Of a stretch of DNA of 64,000 nucleotides, positions 11,002-24,255 are shown piece after piece. The notes below the pieces were generated by a model. That model ran no database searches and was not told the DNA's origin. It saw only the letters and a list, made by a program, of their open reading frames with translations. The position numbers were made by a program, and so were the translations under genes. Numbering within the stretch: position 1 is the stretch's first letter; every line of letters starts with the position of its first letter. Source of the stretch: Atopsyche davidsoni (taxonomy: Eukaryota; Arthropoda; Insecta; Trichoptera; Hydrobiosidae); assembly GCA_022113835.1 (NCBI GenBank), contig JAILWY010000002.1:4504501-4568500 (forward strand), given 5' to 3'.

Positions 11002-14000
11002 TAGCAATTCAATTAGCAATCAACTTCCTGATACGATAACAATAATTTAATTACAAGAGCACTAGATAATTTTATATGTTCACTCTACGTTTACAATTTC
11101 CATTTACTAATCTAAGTAAACTGTTTTTATTACTAGCAATTATGTACATATATGGTATTAACAACAAAGAGAATTGTGTGGGTAGTGATTTGTAAACCTT
11201 ATCAGAATGGAAGAATAACATTAATTATATATATTTATTGGCGATTTCTTTCATACTGGTTGTCACGATTCATCTGCAATGCATCTCAACTTCTCCCCGA
11301 TAACTAAATAGATTTATGCAATCTCGTCCCTGTGTGGTTTCTTTCAGAATAAGTGAAAAAAATGTAGACTATCATCATTCATACGTTGGATTGAAAATAA
11401 AAAAAACTTAAATAGTTTTTACACCTCAAATGCATTACCTTGCTTGTCAGCTTCATCAATTATGTTTGTCATATTATCAATTCAAATTAAAATAATTGAG
11501 TGAACTTCAACCCTTGTCGGTAATTTATAACTACTTGAATCTATTTTTTTTCTTGCTTTACTTTCTATTATATATAGTAGAACATAAATCTCTAAAAATC
11601 TTTGGTCCCTTTGAGTGCGAAAAATCCGTAAGCATCACCAGTCACCGCTTCCGTCAAGCGATAGAACTTCAATCTCCTCTTCATTTATATTATCTGGACG
11701 ATGTTGGCTACTTAAGCTGAATTTTTTATTACGACCCGACTGAATACTTCACATGTTTTCTTGATAATCAGAGCTGATATTGATTAAATCTTAAATTTAA
11801 CCTTTTTAGGATTAGCTGATTTTGAACGGCTATTCATTTGACTCAGCTCTTTATAATTCTTCCCTAACAAGACCTTTTGTAATTTCTTCCATTTTAATCT
11901 GGTGATAATTTATATTTTATTAACAAAGCAAACGATATTATAATTATATTGCCAGCAACTTGTAATTACTTTCCGATCGTCGGCCCAAACCTGGCAGCAA
12001 ACATGGTTAACTCCTCAAAGTGGTATTTAAGAAAGAAATGTTACCTTTAAATTATTGTTACGTTTGATAAATAAAAAATATATCTTTATAAAACATTTTT
12101 TTATTTTGTGTACAAATCAAGAATGACAATTTTCTAATTGACATTCATGTTTCAACGGGGAAAATCCAATTACAATACTCTTCTATAATCCTACATTGAG
12201 CCCTATCTAGTAAAACCTAACCTAAGTGCTTGTGTTATTAAAAATAAAAAATGGGCATTTACATGAATTATTCTGATACCATCGCTCAAAAAACAAAAAT
12301 AATTATTACAATGAGTGAATCCTAAAAATTATTTAGTTTGTCAGTGAATTTTTTTCTAAAATAGTATAAAATATTTAATCCAACGATTTAACAGAATGAT
12401 CTTGAATTATCCACGTATTCAGAGCTGAACATTGGACAGACTATCCACTGCAGCGGAGTCATGCTTCATGCCAACGTGCTTGCAACGCATTTTCAAATTC
12501 TTTGGCCATATCGCTTACTGTATGAAAACAGGACATCTTATATTCTTTCAACCCTTACCGCTCGGCAACCATTTTACAGACATTTCTAAATACGACCAAT
12601 GTTCCTCGGTTACCGCATGTCACCCATCAAAAGTACGCACTACCTTTATAGCACCTGTCAATTAAATTATTTTTCTATTTAATTTTTATCCTATAATTAC
12701 GTTTCAATTTTAAAAGTCCTACAAAAATCTTATACTCATATTTTAAAAATGTCGACAAGCCATTAAAATGTATTTTTTGCCAAGTTCACAGTATAACTGA
12801 ACTTTTTTTGCCGTGCATGTCCCTACACCTAAAAAGTTTTTAATTTCTGTTGGTTTATCAATTATTTTATAATTGAAAAATAATATGATGGTTAAAGGCG
12901 AGCATCAAACACGCCTGACCCTAACAATCATATTTGTTTCAATGCTTAGCATTGACTTTAGGCAATAGTGACTTTGAATTATTTTAAATACTGTTTACAA
13001 TAAAAACACTATGAAACATTTTGTAAGAAGTGTACATTCAAAGGTCTTAACAGATAAGGCTCAATCGAAATAAAGTTGACAATGTTTGTCCATATATCTT
13101 AGGTATCCACGGTTAAAGTATAGAAACATTTGCTTATTTTACGAAAAAAACTAAAAATTATTCTCAAAGATCTTATCATACACTGTAGCAAGGAGACGTT
13201 GTAAAAAATATGTACACTTATTAGCAATGTGAATTAACACTTAATTTGCAATTTGTTTAAATTTATAAATAACAAATTAAATGTTGGTACAATTACTTAT
13301 TTTTAATTTAACCCTTTTAATTGTGTGTCAATTTTATCTTTAGTAAAGCAAGTTTTCTACACAATGGATTAAGGTTATTAAACCATGCTGGTTTTATTGA
13401 AGACAATAAAATATAAAGATAAGGATGTCCGTTTGCAGATAACTGATGGCTCAGGTGGATGACGTAGACTTTACTATTAAATCAACTACAATATTAAAAA
13501 GGGTTATAAAAAATAAATAATAACCTTATCTAAGCCAGTGTATAACTAAATATTATAAAATATAACTAGATTGCAATCTTTAGTGGCTAGTGAGCGGTTA
13601 AGAAATCGGCATTTAAATAACGATCATCATAAAAGTTTGGTTGAAAAATTATAATAAATAATTATAACATTAATTTATCTCAACTAATATTAGATATCTG
13701 AATATCAAAAAAGATATTCTTTTGTGTGCTTGTAGCGAATCCTCATATTTTTTAGCCCGTCTCGTTGGGCAGTGTGTTGGAGATGGGAGAAGAGACCAGC
13801 TACCGTGAGGTGAAGCGACCGGGCCGAGGAAATCACAGATGCTAACTTCACTGCATACATTTAAGCAGCACCCAACATGAGAACTGTGACTCAATAGATT
13901 CAAGACAAACGGTTTCATATGGAGAAAAGGAGTATTGGAGTTATACTAATTTGTTAAGACTTAATATAGAATAAAAAAAGAGAAAAGATAAGAAAATCCA

Positions 14001-14523
14001 GCCACCTCTACTCCCAACCAAGTAAAAAGATGTACATTGCAATGAATGTGCATACACCTTCCGATCGACTGACCTGTTAGACGAGACTAATCAGACAGTG
14101 GACATATCAAACATTTTAAAATGCAGCTTTGCCAGCAAGTATTACAATAGTCTATTCATTGGTAATGACACTGCTTTCCTTTTATCAATAAACTAAACAA
14201 AAACATTAAAACTATAAAAAAACAAATGCATAGACTGCCATCCGTTGAGTAAAAATTAAACACCATACAATGCATTAAATGTGGCATACTCACTTCGTAA
14301 TATCATAAAATAGTACAAGCAATAACTGAAAAATAATGACTTTCAACCATTCCACTGATAAAAAAAACAGTAGCCATGACCAACATAAAAAATATACATT
14401 GCAAAACAATTTAAAATATATATAAACAGGTGGTGGTGTTTCCGAAGTGTTCAGTTGAGAATAAGATCGGGCGACAATCACAATACTGACAACTGTTTTA
14501 TTTATAAACTTAAATCACAATTA
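11002..14523. other. Convergent spacer between NUDT14-like gene and DDB1
   Basis: About 3.5 kb, AT-rich, with AATAAA at 11396 (+) and others. A GC-richer stretch at 12425-12660 is open and reads QRIFKFFGHIA, which resembles the C-terminus of LINE reverse transcriptases; it looks like a decayed relic. Bases 13740-13880 are also more complex but unrecognised. Nothing else is supported. Confidence 0.45.
12425..12662 (+). pseudogene. Possible LINE reverse-transcriptase relic
   Basis: A frame at 12432-12665 contains LQRIFKFFGHIA, similar to the RRxxxFFGHxxR region near the C-terminus of RTE/R1/Jockey-type polyproteins. The following sequence loses the pattern and no upstream RT palm motif is seen, so this would be a short degenerate fragment. 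A chance match is possible. Confidence 0.25.
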
Positions 14524-17500
14524 TTAATGTATTCTAGTAAGATCTTCTACTATTTTGATTAAGTCGTCTACGGTGGCTTCTCTCTTGACGCCGGCCCCAG
14601 TCCCGTCGTCCACCTGCATAAAATAATATAAATTAAAGATACCTATTTCAGATTGATCATATTAAAAAATTCAATCCATTGCTTGGATTTACAAGAACAA
14701 TACCTGTAGTCCCTGAGCAGTTTCCACCATAGTCTCCCTGTTGAGGTCCAGGAAGCTTTCGATGAGGTCTCCATCGATGAAGCCTTCTGCCGGCTCTGTC
14801 TTGATGTCGGTGTTGAAGCTTCTCCAGAAGGAGTGTGAGATTTTGCCGACACTCTTGATGGTGTGAGTCAAGCGCTCTTGCAGAGCGTGGAGGAATTCGT
14901 AGAGATCTTGGGGAATCTGAGCCACCAGTCCTGCACGAGAAAAAATAAATCACATTTAACAACACAGCACTACATTATATCCTCCACAATTCAAACAGTC
15001 AAATAAAACCCCTGCCAAGTGTAATATTAAGAAAATAATGGTTTTATAAAAAAATTTGTTTCCTCAACTAGTGCAAGACATCAAAGCACATCTAAGTGAA
15101 ACCACACTACTCTATAATAGTATGAGCCCCCAAAAGTATTGTTAAGTGAACAGTAAGCATGGGGGTAATTATGGCTATGTCTGCCTCGGTGTGTCCATTT
15201 ATTTAAGGAGATTTTTTGTAAATAGGGAAATTATAGAAAACTCGCATAGAATATTTAAAAAAAAAATTTCATTTCATTTAAATATTCTTAATAAGGGTCG
15301 GTAAAAAACCATGCTTACTGCTAGATCATGAAGCAGCTTTAAAATTATAAGTATTGTTTCATCAGGCTAAATTTAAAAAAGTAGATAATCACCTATAGCT
15401 CCTGAGACTGTTGCAAACAGTACAGTGTTGGTGGTGGGGGCTGTGGTGTCTGCCGAGGAGTGCTGCATTACGAGGGAACCGTGCCGGAATACATTGATCA
15501 TGTCCCCCACGTGGAATGCCCCCATCTCACTCATTTGCTGTCTCTCTTCATCAGTGGTGGCAGCCCTGCAGATTTAACGTAAATAACTAAGCAAATTGAT
15601 GCAGATGAAATTCGTTTTTTTCTGCATTACTTAAATTAAAGCATGTCGGTACAAATCATCCATGTTTTTTCGTCTCTTTGAACCTGGAGAGAAGGTATGA
15701 TTTTGGAATTTAAAAAAAATTATTGCTCCAAACCCAAGACCTCATAGTCAGCAAATAAGCAGCTCGCTTACCATTGGATCACAAGGCAGATCAAGACTAA
15801 GACTTAACTAAGCTGAACATACCCATCCTTTTGACAGACAAAGAGATTGTAGCTGTTCTCAGCTCCGAGGAAGGTATCGTCATCCAAAATTTCCACGGCT
15901 GTCATCCAGTTGGGGCTGTAGTCTCGGGCTATCTCTTCAAAGCTGCCCTCCATCTACACAAATACATGTTAAATATATAAAGCATTTCAAAACTAATTGA
16001 TGACTGCTTTGCCAGTCAGTGTGATAAGATTTGGATGAGTACAAAATCATTATTTTTCATTTAGAACTAATGTAAACCAGTTGTGTTACTAATTCACTGT
16101 CACTATGAAACCATACCTTGCACCACCACTATCTTCATGGTACCCGGTTAACACTATTTTGGGGTAGATTTACCAAAGAATAAATTAGAATGGAATGGAA
16201 TACACGAGTCGATATGAAAAGTTCATGTGAGAAAACCTGAGTTACCTGTTTATATTGTAAGAGTGTCATGGAACGCATGATGTCTCCGACGAGGATGAAG
16301 TCTCCTTTGACTTTTAAATATAAAGCCATAATGTTGTTGAAGTGACTACATTCTAAGCGCAGTTCTTTCTCCGAAGTCCACTCAAATAACCGCACCTGTT
16401 GACAAACATTAAATTATGACACCGTAGCATCTTACTAACATACTTTATACAACTATTTAAAGGTAGATTTCTTGATAAGCAATTCATATAAATTGAGTTA
16501 TATTTTTAAAAATTATCCGTATGCAAAATGCCAAATATCAAAAGCATAACTAGATAATACTCATCAGTTCTTGCCCGCCTGCAATTCTCAGCTCTTTCAT
16601 GTTAAGATGATTAATAGATTCCTACATCATTTGGACACCCAAAAATAAATAAATATAGTCATGATAATTTTACTCACTGTACTATTTATGCTAGCAAGAA
16701 GCTTTCCGTTAAACTCAACAAGAGTATAGCATGCACCCTTGATCTCTTTTTCTGTGATCTGCACTAGCCTCCCTTCCGACCAGTGGAATAGCAAAATGCG
16801 ACCCTGCAAATAATATAATAATTAATTTAAATAGTTTCAATAGTTCTAGGCTCTCATATCAACTTAACAATATAAAACAGACTTTCACGTAGCTTTCTCT
16901 TCACTGAAAATAACCCAACAGCATTGAATAGACTTTCACATAGCTTTCTCATCACTGGAAATAACCCAACAGCATTGAATAGACTTTCACAGAGCATTCT
17001 CCACTTTCATATCAACTCAAAAATATAAAACAGACTTTCACAGAGCATTCTCCGCTTTCATATCAACTCAAAAATATAAAACAGACTTTCACAGAGCATT
17101 CTCCGCTTTCATATCAACTCAAAAATATAAAACAGACTTTCACATAGCTTTCTCTTCACTGGAAATAACCCAACAGCATTAGATAGAATTTCAAATTTAC
17201 CGATATATTTATGGCTACAGCATACCTGTTTGGGCTCTGCTTCATCAGGGTTTACAATGGCAGTACCAACTGCATAGTAGTGATTTGGATCGTCTCCCAG
17301 CCTGCAGGAAACCAGTGACATGGCGTACTCACTATGAATAAGTTGGTGTGAATGAAGTACTGAAATAAAATTATTTATTAGCAGTGGCATTTAGTCTACA
17401 CAAGCAAAAAACCAATAGATTCCCTTAAAAACAAATTTTTGTATTGAACTTTGAATAATTTTTATAAATATGTCCTATTTTTAGGAGACAATCATGAAAA

Positions 17501-20500
17501 GCAAGAATTTAAAACAAGATGGAAGCAAAGTGAAAAAGTACCTATGAAAGGATACCTAGTCAGAGTTGATTTGGTATTTGGATATTGATTACCCCTATTC
17601 TATAGTCTCGAGTTTTCTGTGCAATATTTCTATAGTGTATGTATACCTTCGAAGGTGTGATGGTCGATGATGAGCAGGTTGTGCACTTCTTGCTCCGTGC
17701 CTGGCTGGAGAGGCTTTGGGCAAGGCGGTACAATGCCGGCAGAACTGGCTGTGGACGTGCTCACGGTGGAGGCTGAAGCCCGCGCCACTGAACTGCTCCC
17801 TCCGCTCCCGTCCAGAACATCTAACCGCATGGTTATCACACCAAACGTCTATAAGGCAACAAATGACAACTGAGTGATCTTTATATTTTTATCAATTTTA
17901 TTCATTTGACAATGTCAACATTCGATACAATAGATTTAGTATACAGTGTTATAACAGTGTTAATTTTCTCCCAGTACCTGTGTAGCTTCTTGATATGAAA
18001 TCCTTCTCGGAGATTCTCCCAAGGGAACATTCCGGATATGTAGCTTCTGAATCTCATCAATCGTGCCGATGGTCACAGTACTGTCAGTGGCCAATGCCAA
18101 GCTGGAAATAATTAACACATGCGAGTTACTAACAAGTGAAAGAGACAAAAACAATGCTTACTTCCACTTCAATGCATATGACATATTACTAATGGATCCT
18201 TGAACACACACACAGTTCGCATGCAATACAGCACATGTAATAAGACATGGCTTACCTGTCAGGATATGCTTGGGCGTTCAGAGAACACATGTGAGCCACT
18301 TCCTTCAAATTAACATTAGAGAACACAAGTTTATGATTGGATGAATAAATAACTGTAGGTCGATCAGAGCACGCAAATACGTTAGTGGTCGATAATGATC
18401 TGTGAACAAAATAAGATTAATCACAACATAAAATTTACAAGAATAAATCCTAATTTGTTACAATTTTGAAAAATTATTTACTTACCGGAATGTTCTTAAT
18501 ACGGTAGGCTGAGTTCCTAGAGTTACTTTCTTCTTCTGAGATAATACTCCACTAGACAGACTGAGAGTGAAGTAGAACATGGAGCCGTCGCCGAGAGCGC
18601 AGAGCAAATAGCATGATCCTTCCAGAACGCAGATGAGCAATGAACGGGGAATAATCTCTAGAAAATTGAAGGATAGAAGGACATTGAATTGAAAAAACGT
18701 AGAAGGGATATTTTGTAATGCTTGCAACATAACAAAGCATTGAAAGTCAATAGTTAAATAAGTATCATTTAAATAGATTTTATAGATAGCTCTAACTTCA
18801 GTCATAGACTTTTAGAGCAGCTGATTTCATAATCTCAGTTCTTCAATTTACAGTTAACTGATGAATCTCTTACCTCCCATCAGCTTCTCAGTGTGAGCAT
18901 GCTTAAGGTCAGGCAGCCGCAGCACTCTCACGGAAATGTCAGTCCACAGGCCTACACCAACAAGCCCCGATATGCCAGTCTCCTCATCAGGGGGACTGAG
19001 GTCTATACAGGCCACCTCCTCTTCCATACATACATGCCTAGAACCAACATTTTAAGTTACAATGTGCCAAAGACAAAAAACTGATAGCCCATAATTCTAA
19101 GAGTTGAGGTGACCAAATATTAGAAATGATTGCTGCCAGTTGTGGCTGTTTGGCTTATTACATCACACATTTGCTTTGCTTTATACATAAAAATCACAAA
19201 AAACCTGTATCTATACCTTTTATAAATACAGGCAGGTATAAGAAAGAATAATGTAAAATGATTGCTCACTTGACTTCCTTGAGTTGGCCATTTTCGATCT
19301 CAATGTAGTAGAGATGAGGGCCGGCAGCGCAGACCACTTGACGAGAATTGCAGGCCACTACGGCCAGGGAGCGCTGCGGGTCACCCGGCCGCCACTCCCC
19401 ACGCACACCCCATGAATCTCCGCTGCGAGATACCAGGCGGACCCCTGCATCTGTCACCTAGAATATAAGTGTATTACATTCTCTTGTAATTCATAAATTT
19501 AAATTATGAAATGGTATGCATGAAAAATCACTGCTGCAACTCAAAACTAGAAAAAAATCAGAAGTACAAAGAAGTAAATAGATTATATAGAAAAGTTCAA
19601 TGAACAGAAAAAGCTATTTTTCTGTTCATTGAACGAATCAAAAGATTTTTCATTTCTTTCTTACTTAAAGATAAAAGGTTAAAAAACAGATTTTCACTTT
19701 TGTTGGACATCTTTTTATAGATTTATAATTCAACATTTTTATAACAAATATGATTATTATGATTATGATCCAAATAACCAGATTAAAAAATATGTTTATT
19801 AGCCAAATTACAAATATGTTTTTAGTAAGGAGTACTTTGGCCTTTCAGGGATTTTGTCAGTAAAAACTAACAGCCAAACAAAACCCTTGAAAACTGAAAG
19901 CACTTAGTACAAAAAATTTGAAGGTAACTTCCTAGTCTAGTTAATCATTTTTATGAATTTGTAAGAAAAAATACCTGAACTAATTGATTGTGGCAGACAT
20001 TTCCAGTGTAGAATGTCTGATGATCAGAAAGGAATCCACCAATGTCCGTCTCTTCGACTTCTTCTCCATTAAGAGTCAAAACTCTAAAAATAATATATAA
20101 TAATATTATTACACATAATATTTGAAATTCTTATTTCATAAGTCAAAACGTTCTACTATACCTTGTCTGCCCAACAAAAGCCAGCACGAGTGTATCATGG
20201 TGGGAGGTGCCTTCAGCCAGCGTGAGCGCCCACATGCCTTTAATACCAGGAAGATCAATGGACGCGTGCTCCTGAATGCCGATTCCATTTCTAATGATTC
20301 GCAGAGAGCCCATTTTAAATGCACCTGTATTGATAAAATAGCATCACTCACGTTATTACGTTTTTTATTTTACAGTTACTTAGTAAATAGACCTACATAT
20401 TTATTACATACACTGAGAAAGCAGTTTGTAAAAAAAAAAAAAAATGATCTTGAAGTATACCTGAACAAGTGATGAGTTGTCCCTGCCCTTGGCGCTCCAA

Positions 20501-23500
20501 GTCTACAATGCACATGTCCACGATGGGGGCCAAGTTGGTAAAGGACTCCATAGTGTGCACGTACTGGCCGCCATCCTCACGCGCTGCCGATAGTCGTACT
20601 AGCGCGGAGTCTCCCACTCGTGATCCCACAAACACCACGCCATTGTCCAGGTATGTCATGCACTCCGGGATAGGAATTTCCCCTGAAAAGAAATTAGAGA
20701 AACGGCTTAGGGTGAAGTAATTTTTATTGATGATCCCTTTTCAAGACATTCAATGACACAGAAGTACTAGATTTTTTATTACTCTATAGTCTGCTTTGTG
20801 ATTGCACTGTCCCCTTTCCATAGGATGTTAATGCATCTATGCTAACATCCAGGTATCTAATAATAAACAAAATTGGAAGTTGTTTATGAATTTTAATAAA
20901 ACTCACCCAGTAATTCCACCTTGAGATCTTTGACACACTGAGTTCCACTAGGTCTATCCTGCAGTTCCAAGAACAGCATGAACAGTCGACCGGCCATGTC
21001 CCCCAGCAGATAGCGCAGCCCCCCCGCATCTACCTTGCAGTAACAACTGATGGTGCTAGCCTGATATCAAATAATAAAATATATAATTAAAAATAATCTC
21101 AGGCTCTAATCTCTAATAATTAAAGTTTCATCATAACACTTTGTCTAACCTAAGTAAAAATCAATTCAATTATATTTTTACAAAGCATTCTGCATTTTAA
21201 AAAATACCTTAATTTGTGGTGGCGCAACGGCAACATAGCTTTGCCCGTCATGATAAACTATGGATTCTTGGCCGATTACAATTGCTCCTCCTGTAAACAT
21301 CAAAAAAGTAATACACTGTAGTAATAGAAAACAATCATACATACAGCACAACTTCATGTAAATCGACTTTTCGACGAATTTAGCACCTTAAATGAAGGAG
21401 CAATGAAGATTCTAAGTTAATTAAAAGTTATTACAGTTAATGATTAAAATATCTTACCAAAAGGACTTGGGACAGGAATTAGTATGGAAGCTTCAGTCTC
21501 AACATTATCTTGCTTCCAAGGTATCTTCATAAATTCCTTATCCCGCAAGTTTATCTCGTGAGTCTAGAATTAAATTTAACATTTAATTTATTATTCTTTA
21601 AATTGGATTGAGATTATGAGAGCTTTCATAAAATACTATAATAAAGTATATTCTATGGCAGTCATTTCTTCTCTTCTGGATCGACGGATTCTATAAAAAT
21701 GGCTGCAGGAAGTCATCCAAAACATCAGAAGAAACAAAAAAAAATTAAATCAATTCAAAACACTCCAATAAGGCCTCAAAGTATTGTATTACTTAATACA
21801 ATTAGAGTATAGAATACCTATATATACCTTTATATGTCGACCATTCAGGTCTTGGTGGATTAGGATTAAGGTCGGATTAGCACAACCATGTAAAAATTCA
21901 ACATCTTGGACACTCAATTCCTCCAACCTGAAATTAATATTTTTTAATATATTATATTATTTAAAAATAATAAAAATTACTTTTGGCTTAACTAATTTAC
22001 CATTAAAAAGTGTGATATTACTTTTGACAATGATCAATACATACTTATTTATCAATCTAGTTACAAATTAAATAAACTTTAGACTTCAGAAATCAATTTC
22101 AAAAATTTAGTTTTTCAAGTTGTTTTTTTTATAAAATCAATTATTGAAATCACAAATTTTCCTTTTGTGTAAATAAATCATTATTTAATAAAATTGAATA
22201 TTTTAAGTCTAATTAATTCATACCATTCATACCAATTCATTCATTTAGCAGACAATTTAATCAATATATTACCGTAAGCTAGCTGCTTTCAGTTCAGTAG
22301 AGTCCTTATCAAGAGGAATTATCTTGAATAATCCATCATACAATCGAAGTCCAATTACCCGCGCCTGTGGGTCCACTACGGCGAGAATTCCATTTTCCGA
22401 TGGCTTGCCAATACGATCAGCCACATTACCGTGGGCTCGGGTTACAACATCCAACTCTCCGTTGCGCCCTACCCTCCACTCCAGAATCATTGCATTGTAG
22501 CGAGTGGTAAGAATAAATACCAGGTCTTTTTTTTCATGCTGAAAAAAAAAATATCTTCAATTCGAAGTAATAATTTCACTAATACACCACATCAGTTTCT
22601 TCCAAATTTGTTTTTTTTAGTGTCTAGATACAAACGAAATGCAAACTGTGCATGAATAACTTAAATTTATCTTTAAATCAAGAGTTTGCCAATTCAATCC
22701 TCATCCTGACCTTGCAGGCTTCCAACTATTACAGAGTAATGTAGTTATGGACTTGAAAGCTTTCGCGTTTTAAGCTCATCTTAGTTTGGATGTTTCATGT
22801 TATGGAATAAAATAAAATAATGGCCAAAAATTTATATAATGAAACGTACATAACCCAACTTACTCAGTTTTGCCTACCGGATGTCATATTTATTTTTTAA
22901 TTATATACAGTATTAACCCTTTGCACTCGAGAGAATTATTGTGTCACCACACTGTGACACAATAATTTTTCAAAGATGATGTTATTTCCCATTCAAACTA
23001 CGTAAGAATTTCTTGTGCGGCACCATTAAGGACTGCACCGTGGACTGCGGTCTCAGTTCGACCTTGACAGCCGTGGCAAAATATATTTTAATCAACCCAT
23101 ATGTTTTTTGCTTGTAATTCTTTTCATAATCATTTATTTGAAGGTCCTTATTTGTTTAAACTTATATTGCACTGAGGAATACACTTTTTTCTCCCCCCAC
23201 AATATTAATAAGCTTTCCATTCCATTATTTTGTTTGCTTTATAATATATAATACCATTAACATAATATGTATAATAAACCCGGCAAAAGACATCAAACAA
23301 CATACTATTGTAATACTTGTTCCGAAAAGCCGGGCATGCATCTCGGCAATTGTTACATGAAATATCATATAAAGCAAAATTACGAAATTATCTTCGTAAG
23401 GATGTAAATATACATTAAATATTAAAATATAAAAGTTTTATGTATTAAGTTGTGTGTAATCATTTTAAGTTAAAGGTAAGAAATTCACCAAAAGCGCTAC

Positions 23501-24255
23501 GAAACTCTTCCAGTTGCCGATTAGTCTGCAAAGGGTTAAGCCACTTTTAATAAGAATAAAACAAATAGTAAAAAAAACTTACCGCTGGTCTAAAAAGTTT
23601 CATCTTGGCAACTTTTCCATTGAGGCCGACCTCTTTCATGGGCCGAAGCCCCTCTGGTGTAACCAAATAAACTTCGAGGCGATTATTTTTTGCCACCAGA
23701 AGATTCAAGTCGGTGGCAGAAGTAAAATTTCCTAAAAAAATATTTAAACATTCAATAACATAGAACCTATCACTTCACATATTTTAAATAGAAAATCAAT
23801 AAAACTGCAAGTGTAAGAGCAAACTTTTACAATTTTAGTGATAAGACATAAAATATACAACATTTTACAGCTCTACATATGTATGATTGTGTACAATGTT
23901 ATTTAAAGGCTATTATTGTCAAGATAGTTTATAAAATGTGGTTTCAAGGAATTTTTTTGAAGCTACTCTTGATTGATGACGGACATATTTTTGACGAGAG
24001 AAATAACAATGTAAATCAAAATCATCCAAGAACATAATTTTAACACACCGACAGCGTTTTAACGCGTATAAAATTAAGTTTTTAAGCCTTTGTGACGATT
24101 GTGAAAGAGGATGTGATTTCTAACCTAAAACTGATGTCAAAGTTCATTTAAATAGATGCAAAAGTAAGAAGAGGAGAATAAGTTTATTAAATACCTGTAA
24201 CACAGGAAGTAACTGCGGTTGGTTTTTGCGCAGTAACGACATAATGATAGGCCAT
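14524..24255 (-). CDS. DDB1: DNA damage-binding protein 1, CUL4 ubiquitin ligase adaptor
   Basis: Twenty-three coding exons join without a frame break into 1145 residues. In gene order: 24255-24195, 23731-23583, 22538-22273, 21927-21828, 21563-21458, 21290-21208, 21060-20907, 20682-20461, 20324-20162, 20083-19975, 19457-19270, 19037-18874, 18657-18486, 18399-18256, 18101-17978, 17848-17647, 17359-17226, 16803-16678, 16395-16246, 15953-15823, 15565-15393, 14930-14704, 14613-14524. The protein opens [15 protein letters not shown] and ends [14 protein letters not shown], both hallmarks of DDB1. It consists of three beta-propellers and a helical C-terminus; it links CUL4-RBX1 to DCAF receptors in the nucleus and cytoplasm for nucleotide-excision repair, replication licensing and histone modification. 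The least conserved part is a Ser/Ala-rich loop in exon 16 (17647-17848). Confidence 0.97.
16853..17188. repeat. Two-unit minisatellite in a DDB1 intron
   Basis: About seven 51-bp units. Type A reads AGACTTTCACATAGCTTTCT then a CACTGGAAATAACCCAACAG block. Type B reads AGACTTTCACAGAGCATTCT then TTTCATATCAACTCAAAAAT. The order is partial B, A, A, B, B, B, A. The two types share only the first third. It sits between the exons at 17359-17226 and 16803-16678, leaving the acceptor intact. Confidence 0.9.
22913..23539. mobile_element. piggyBac-type MITE with TTAA target duplications
   Basis: The element is 22917-23535, flanked by TTAA at 22913-22916 and 23536-23539. The left end reads CCCTTTGCA and the right end TGCAAAGGG, matching the TTAA|CCC termini of the piggyBac superfamily. 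A subterminal hairpin (AATTATTGTGTCAC, 6-nt loop, exact complement; 22934-22967) lies at the left. No transposase frame is present, so it is non-autonomous. It occupies DDB1 intron 2. Confidence 0.85.

Noticed and set aside
14657..14965. 102-aa minus-strand ORF
   Set aside because: Off-frame reading of DDB1 exon 22, which reads clearly in the frame [13 protein letters not shown].
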